This document shows, in pieces, positions 60,591 through 64,000 of a DNA stretch of 64,000 bases. The DNA comes from Planococcus rifietoensis (GTDB lineage: Bacteria; Bacillota; Bacilli; Bacillales_A; Planococcaceae): positions 248,001-312,000 of the forward strand of contig NZ_CP013659.2 in the NCBI RefSeq assembly GCF_001465795.2. Reading direction: 5' to 3'. Positions within the stretch are counted from its first letter, which is position 1; every line of letters begins with the position of its first letter. The notes under the pieces were generated by a model. That model was not told the origin of the DNA. It searched no databases and saw nothing but the letters and a program-made list of their open reading frames with translations. The position numbers were made by a program, and so were the translations under genes.

Positions 60591-61331
60591 ATGAGACAAC
60601 GTTGGGAACCGATGCACACAGCTAAAGTATTTGTCGAAACGAATTTCCGCCATTGCCGCGGTGCGCTACTGGCAGGGAGTGTGGTGCGCGGACAGGAGAC
60701 GGCGACGTCGGATCTGGACATCGTCGTATTCGATGAAACTTTGATGAGTTCGTATCGTGAATCGATGATTTTTTATGGCTGGCCGATTGAAGTATTTGTC
60801 TATAATTTAAGTTCGTACAAGGAATTTTTTGAAAAAGACCGAAAAGCCGCGAAACCGAGCATGCCGCGCATGGTCAGCGAAGGCATTGTCTTGAAAGATT
60901 CCGGCATTATGGAAAGCATCCAGCAAGAAGCGAAAGCATTGCTCGAAGCAGGGCCGGAAGCGTGGAGCTCGGATACAATCCGCACGAAACGCTATTTCAT
61001 CACCGATGTGCTGGACGACCTGCGGGGCAGTGACGACCGGAAAGAACGGCTGTTTTGCGTCAATACGCTTTCAGATTTGGTGAGTGAATTCATTTTGCGC
61101 ACAGAACAAAAATGGATCGGCTCATCCAAATGGGTCATCCGTTCACTTGAAGCGCATGATCACGAACTGGCTGTCCGGTTTGTTGAAGCATTCGAGCATT
61201 TTTACCGGACTGATGAAACGGCGCATATTATCGAGTTCGTCGAAAGCGTGCTGGAGCCTTACGGTGGCCGCTTATTTGACGGGTTTTCGATCGGGAAAGC
61301 GGAAGCTGAGAGGAAGACGGAAAAGCTTTGA
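60591..61331 (+). CDS. Nucleotidyltransferase-domain protein
   Basis: 246 residues. The N-terminal MNT-type nucleotidyltransferase core is complete: LLAGSVVRGQETATSDLDIV gives the GS...DxD metal-binding motif. The rest is helical with KRYFITDVLDDLRGSDD, and resembles kanamycin-nucleotidyltransferase-like or Bacillales stand-alone enzymes of unknown substrate. ATG 60591 is chosen because GGGGGAAAG lies about 6 bases upstream; GTG 60576 is an alternative. There is no antitoxin-like HEPN gene beside it. A family 3 repeat follows. Confidence 0.82.
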   Translation: MRQRWEPMHTAKVFVETNFRHCRGALLAGSVVRGQETATSDLDIVVFDETLMSSYRESMIFYGWPIEVFVYNLSSYKEFFEKDRKAAKPSMPRMVSEGIVLKDSGIMESIQQEAKALLEAGPEAWSSDTIRTKRYFITDVLDDLRGSDDRKERLFCVNTLSDLVSEFILRTEQKWIGSSKWVIRSLEAHDHELAVRFVEAFEHFYRTDETAHIIEFVESVLEPYGGRLFDGFSIGKAEAERKTEKL

Positions 61332-61361
61332 AGTTGTGATTTTGAAAGTAGATGAATCATG

Positions 61362-61524
61362 TAAGAAGTGATAGGAAAAGCTTTCGCTTTTCGACTGCGT
61401 TCCAGGGGCACGCTTTCCGGAGGGCTCGCATTGAGCCGCTTCGTCGCTGCGCTCCTGCAGGGTCTCAATTGTCTCGCTGGTCCTCCCGGAGTCGGCCCCC
61501 TCCACTTCGTCTCTAGTTTTAGAG
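61362..61524 (+). repeat. Family 3 repeat, copy 2
   Basis: GAAGTGATAGGAAAAGCTTT and CGACTGCGTTCCAGGGG at one end, GGCCCCCTCCACTTCGTCTC TAGTTTTAGAG at the other, matching the inverted copy at 57847. The middle is CTTTCCGGAGGGCTCGCATT-like and echoes the family 1 interior style. The remaining gap up to 61645 shows nothing recognisable. Confidence 0.78.
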
Positions 61525-61645
61525 TATAGGACCTCTGCTTCAGCATACTCAATATGAGATGTAGAAGAGCATCATGCTTTGCAGCTCAAGTTGCCCTAAT
61601 CACAGGGCTTACAGTTATTCAATCAAGTACGTCTATAATGAAATG

Positions 61646-61683
61646 AAATTCGCCGTCCACTGATCATCAGGGCGGCGAATTTT
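61646..61683 (+). terminator. Orphan terminator-like hairpin
   Basis: AAATTCGCCG and CGGCGAATTT pair around a loop and run into T. The nearest plus-strand gene ends 315 bases upstream, with a repeat between. Confidence 0.65.
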
Positions 61684-61729
61684 AATGTAAAATAAATAAA
61701 ACCTTTCTATATTAATCGAGAGCTTTCAT

Positions 61730-61754
61730 AAAAAAACACCGCTAAAAGCGATGT
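61730..61754 (-). terminator. Terminator of the small lipoprotein gene
   Basis: On the minus strand ACATCGC pairs with GCGGTGT (one G-U pair) and runs into T7. Confidence 0.8.
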
Positions 61755-62131
61755 CAGTTGTCAGTCGTTAATAGTAAATTTTCAGTTTGGCCATTCCATG
61801 TAATTTCTACTTCAATTTCCTCGTCCTCTTGAATAACCGCACATCCTCCACAAGAACCATTGGCAATGCTAGCAACGTTATCGGATAAAGTTATTCCAGT
61901 ACCTTCTGAACCTCCTGAATTAGCTTCGAGTTTGTACTCTATTGTTTCAGGGGCTTGACCATCGCCGGTAAATTTAACTGTGCCGTCTTCTACTTGATTT
62001 GTCCCATCAGAAACGTCCACAACATAAAACACATCCCAGTTTTCACTGCTGCCCGAGAAGTTGTATCTATCGCCATCTACACATCCACTTAAAATGAATA
62101 GAAGCACCAACAGCCCGCTTATTTTTTTCAC
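61754..62131 (-). CDS. Small hypothetical lipoprotein
   Basis: 125 residues. The signal peptide has lipobox FILSGC, followed by a beta-rich domain with a Cys pair in NGSCGGCAVIQED and a hydrophilic EVEITWNGQTENLLL end. I do not recognise a family; it could be a small immunoglobulin-like surface lipoprotein. GTG 62131 is chosen because AGGGGGA lies 8 bases upstream on the minus strand. The gene is AT-richer than its neighbours, which may indicate transfer. Confidence 0.72.
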   Translation of the reverse strand: MKKISGLLVLLFILSGCVDGDRYNFSGSSENWDVFYVVDVSDGTNQVEDGTVKFTGDGQAPETIEYKLEANSGGSEGTGITLSDNVASIANGSCGGCAVIQEDEEIEVEITWNGQTENLLLTTDN

Positions 62132-62292
62132 AAATATTCCCCCTATTTAGTATTTGATGTTTGTTTAATGGCATCAATTTCCTCTTCTTCATTATTATAC
62201 CTTAAAATTCAGAAAACATTTACTATTATTTAAACAATAACAAGCTCTAGGTGAGGGGATTTTATAAGGAATTTTAGTATAAAGTCTATCAA

Positions 62293-62321
62293 CAAAACCG
62301 CCCAGACGGATCTGGGCGGTT
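62293..62321 (-). terminator. Terminator
   Basis: AACCGCCCAGA / TCTGGGCGGTT, perfect 11-bp stem, loop CGGA, with a T run on the minus strand. Confidence 0.92.
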
Positions 62322-62324
62322 GTT

Positions 62325-62882
62325 TTAATACATTTCCAAACGCTGCAATTCCTGTCCGTCTGCATCGAGCAATTGGAGCGGGATCGGGCGTTCTTCTGGT
62401 GCGTTTTCGATGAACCAGACCGCTTTTCCGGCGAGTCCAGTTTCTTCCATTAATTCGCCCGGGAAGCGCTCGCCAAGCAATAGTTGATCAGCTGGAACCT
62501 CGCCGATCTGCACGTGGCGCCCGTCAGCCGGGTCAAACAGTCCGTAGACCAAGCCGTCGCTGCTCATATAGCTGTCGATGCGATCCGGGTCGTCGAGTGA
62601 GGGGATGGTAGCTTCGCTTCGCGTCTCGAGTCGCCAGCCAAACCACGATTCGGTTGCAGTCGCCGCCCCGAAATTATCGTCGCCGCGGATGAAGAAAAAT
62701 AATGCGCGGCCGTTCAATTCGTAGATCGGCGTCAATACAAGGTCATCATCACCATCGCGCACTGCCTGTTCCGCTGTATCGACTGTATCCGAACTCCACA
62801 CGAGCGCGATGATCAACGCTGCGGCGAGCACGAGGCCGAGCAGCACGAGCATGCGTTTTTGAATCAAATTATTCAGGGTCAT
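62325..62882 (-). CDS. Hypothetical membrane-anchored protein
   Basis: 185 residues with one N-terminal membrane helix (MLVLLGLVLAAALIIALVW) and an acidic extracellular domain (LTPIYELNGRALFFFIRGDD, SWFGWRLETRSEATIPSLDD). Not recognised. ATG 62882 follows AAGGGGAAATGGTGA on the minus strand, though the spacing is not ideal. Terminated by the hairpin just downstream. It may be a sensor or anchor protein; no function is proposed. Confidence 0.7.
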   Translation of the reverse strand: MTLNNLIQKRMLVLLGLVLAAALIIALVWSSDTVDTAEQAVRDGDDDLVLTPIYELNGRALFFFIRGDDNFGAATATESWFGWRLETRSEATIPSLDDPDRIDSYMSSDGLVYGLFDPADGRHVQIGEVPADQLLLGERFPGELMEETGLAGKAVWFIENAPEERPIPLQLLDADGQELQRLEMY

Positions 62883-63049
62883 TCACCATTTCCCCTTCCG
62901 TTTCACGATGCTTCCATTATACGGTATTTCGCCGGATAGGGTGAAATGAAAAAATAACACAAAACGTTTCAAACGTTTTCTGGAACGGTGAAAAACCAGC
63001 TGGCTCATTATGAATAATCAATGGTGGCACCGTTTTACATAAAAACTGA

Positions 63050-63195
63050 GTAGGCGGATGCAGTGGTTTGTAGAAGCGTCCGCTCGACTCCAGTGGATCA
63101 GCGAGACGACTGAGATCCCGCAAGGCGCAAAGCGACTGAGGAGGCTTGGGCGCGAGCCCACGGAAAGCGAGCGGTAAGCTTCGGAAAACCAGGTT
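63050..63195 (+). repeat. Family 1 interspersed repeat, copy 6 (short, truncated left arm)
   Basis: GTAGAAGCGTCCGCTCGACTCC core, GTGGATCAGCGAGACGACTG, GGAGGCTTGGGCGCGAGCCC and AAAGCGAGCGGTAAGCTTCG match copies 2 and 5. The usual AT-rich left arm with ATTTGGAG is replaced by unrelated sequence (ATGCAGTGGTTT), so the 5' end is lost or diverged. The rest of the gap 62883-63049 shows nothing else. Confidence 0.82.
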
Positions 63196-63207
63196 TATCG
63201 ATTGCAT

Positions 63208-63238
63208 AAAAAACGCCCGGATGCGCCCGGGCGTTTTT
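63208..63238. terminator. Terminator (likely for the minus-strand gene)
   Basis: AAAAACGCCCGG / CCGGGCGTTTTT, perfect 12 bp, with A and T runs on both sides. Confidence 0.92.
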
Positions 63239-63240
63239 CG

Positions 63241-63663
63241 TCAGTCTTTTTCGGTCAAGAACGTAATAACCGCAAACAATAAGAACGCGAGCAGCAAAAT
63301 TGTGCCGCCTGCGATGAAGAAAATCAAGATGAAGGTTTCATTCATATTGAACGGATTCAAATTATAGAACCACATGCCGGCGGTCAAGCCGATTGCGCCG
63401 ATCATCGCGAGAAAGCCGTGAATGGTGACGAGCTTTTTGTACTTGACCGTATATAAGCGGTAGAAGACGCCCCAGGCAAAAACCGAGAGCCAGCCGACGA
63501 GCAGGATGTGGGCGTGGATTGGGCGCAGCGCATAATCCATCTGTCCCGCCATATGCGATCCAAGATAGGTTCCGATAAATCCGAAGATGGCCGAAAACTG
63601 GATCAAGCGCAAGCTCCATTTTTTCTCCAAAGTATTGTTGCGCGGTGTAGCTGTGTTGTTCAT
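63241..63663 (-). CDS. Cytochrome c oxidase subunit I-like membrane protein
   Basis: 140 residues with four membrane helices. Conserved His appear as His37 (GSHMAG), His50 and His52 (RPIHAHILLVGW) and His82 (TIHGFLAM). The RPIHAHILLVGWLSVFAWG block resembles the haem-binding helices of small proteins often annotated as cytochrome-c oxidase in Bacillales. It is far shorter than a true subunit I, so it may be a haem protein or an assembly factor. ATG 63663 follows AGGAGG on the minus strand. A second membrane-protein gene lies just upstream. Confidence 0.72.
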   Translation of the reverse strand: MNNTATPRNNTLEKKWSLRLIQFSAIFGFIGTYLGSHMAGQMDYALRPIHAHILLVGWLSVFAWGVFYRLYTVKYKKLVTIHGFLAMIGAIGLTAGMWFYNLNPFNMNETFILIFFIAGGTILLLAFLLFAVITFLTEKD

Positions 63664-63795
63664 GAAAATCCTCCTATAGCTTTAGGGCGCCGCGGCGAAA
63701 TGGGCCGCAACATCCCTGAGTTCGTATGACTGTATCATACCGCACGAATATAAACGCTATATGAACGGGGCGTGACAGATCATCGACAATTTTCT

Positions 63796-64000
63796 TTACG
63801 GCGTTTCGCTTTGGGACAAGGGTTCAGCGATTTCGTGTTTCTGCTTCGTATCCTTCAATCCTTTTGTGAGGCGGTAGATGATCCAAGCGGTGAGCAGCGT
63901 GCTGATGATCAAGACGATGATATTGGCGAACGCTTTCGCTTCAATATCCGCAGCTGTGTTGACGATAAACCAGTCGATTGCGAAAAACTCATGAATTGGC
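63796..64000 (-). CDS. Partial membrane protein gene, cut by window end
   Basis: The last 67 codons of a minus-strand gene ending TAA at 63796-63798. One membrane helix is visible (ANIIVLIISTLLTAWIIYRL) preceded by FFAIDWFIVNTAAD and followed by a polar tail KGLKDTKQKHEIAEPLSQ. The start is outside the window, so no family can be assigned. It lies 132 bases upstream of the oxidase-like gene and on the same strand. Confidence 0.72.
   Translation of the reverse strand, partial: PIHEFFAIDWFIVNTAADIEAKAFANIIVLIISTLLTAWIIYRLTKGLKDTKQKHEIAEPLSQSETP

Noticed and set aside
60591..61331. Nucleotidyltransferase as a MNT/HEPN toxin-antitoxin pair
   Set aside because: No HEPN partner gene adjoins it and the protein is longer than typical MNT antitoxins.

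Overview
The window looks like chromosomal DNA from a Gram-positive, mid-GC member of the Bacillales, most likely Planococcaceae (Planococcus or a relative). This is inferred from strong AGGAGG-type ribosome-binding sites, lipobox lipoproteins, SAM-I (S-box) riboswitches, a perfect CcpA cre site, a YesM/YesN-type sensor pair and families such as GerW, AdaA/Ogt and MetH/YitJ. No rRNA, tRNA, phage, insertion sequence or CRISPR array was seen.

Layout. 0-8 kb: the 3' part of a SAM riboswitch with its terminator drives a MetQ-like lipoprotein and an SfnB/YdbM-like dehydrogenase. DegV, a GAF-GGDEF protein, a threonine-aldolase-like enzyme and a tRNA-dihydrouridine synthase follow. 8.5-18 kb: a monosaccharide ABC transporter under a cre site is followed by a membrane-anchored sugar-binding sensor, histidine kinase, AraC-type response regulator and a second sugar-binding lipoprotein, an arrangement resembling XylFII-LytS-YesN or AraPST. 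18-32 kb: a complete SAM riboswitch controls a flavin monooxygenase, a 37-residue membrane peptide and an SSS symporter. CopC/CopD and an OatA-type acyltransferase come next, then a third SAM riboswitch controlling YitJ and cobalamin-dependent MetH. 32-51 kb: mostly single genes (CDF transporter, phytoene-desaturase-like enzyme, Cys-rich copper protein, CorA, GerW, GerMN-like lipoprotein, BioY with a BirA operator), and an adaA-alkA-ogt alkylation-repair operon. 51.6-57.2 kb: a LacI-regulated catabolic operon (HisD-family dehydrogenase, GntP permease, 3-hydroxyacyl-CoA-dehydrogenase-like enzyme, SDR) with twin operators. 58-64 kb: a dicarboxylate symporter, an epimerase, a nucleotidyltransferase, lipoproteins and oxidase-like membrane proteins.

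The least explained content is non-coding. Three families of interspersed structured repeats occupy most long gaps. Family 1 (six copies, both orientations) exists in short and long forms, the long form carrying an extra module of about 75 nt. Family 2 contains an exactly 86-nt hairpin in three copies with compensatory changes in all three stems, and lies in direct orientation on both sides of the LacI-regulated operon. Family 3 has two copies in opposite orientation with conserved ends and divergent middles. The family 2 hairpin and its placement around a catabolic cassette are the best candidates here for something undescribed.
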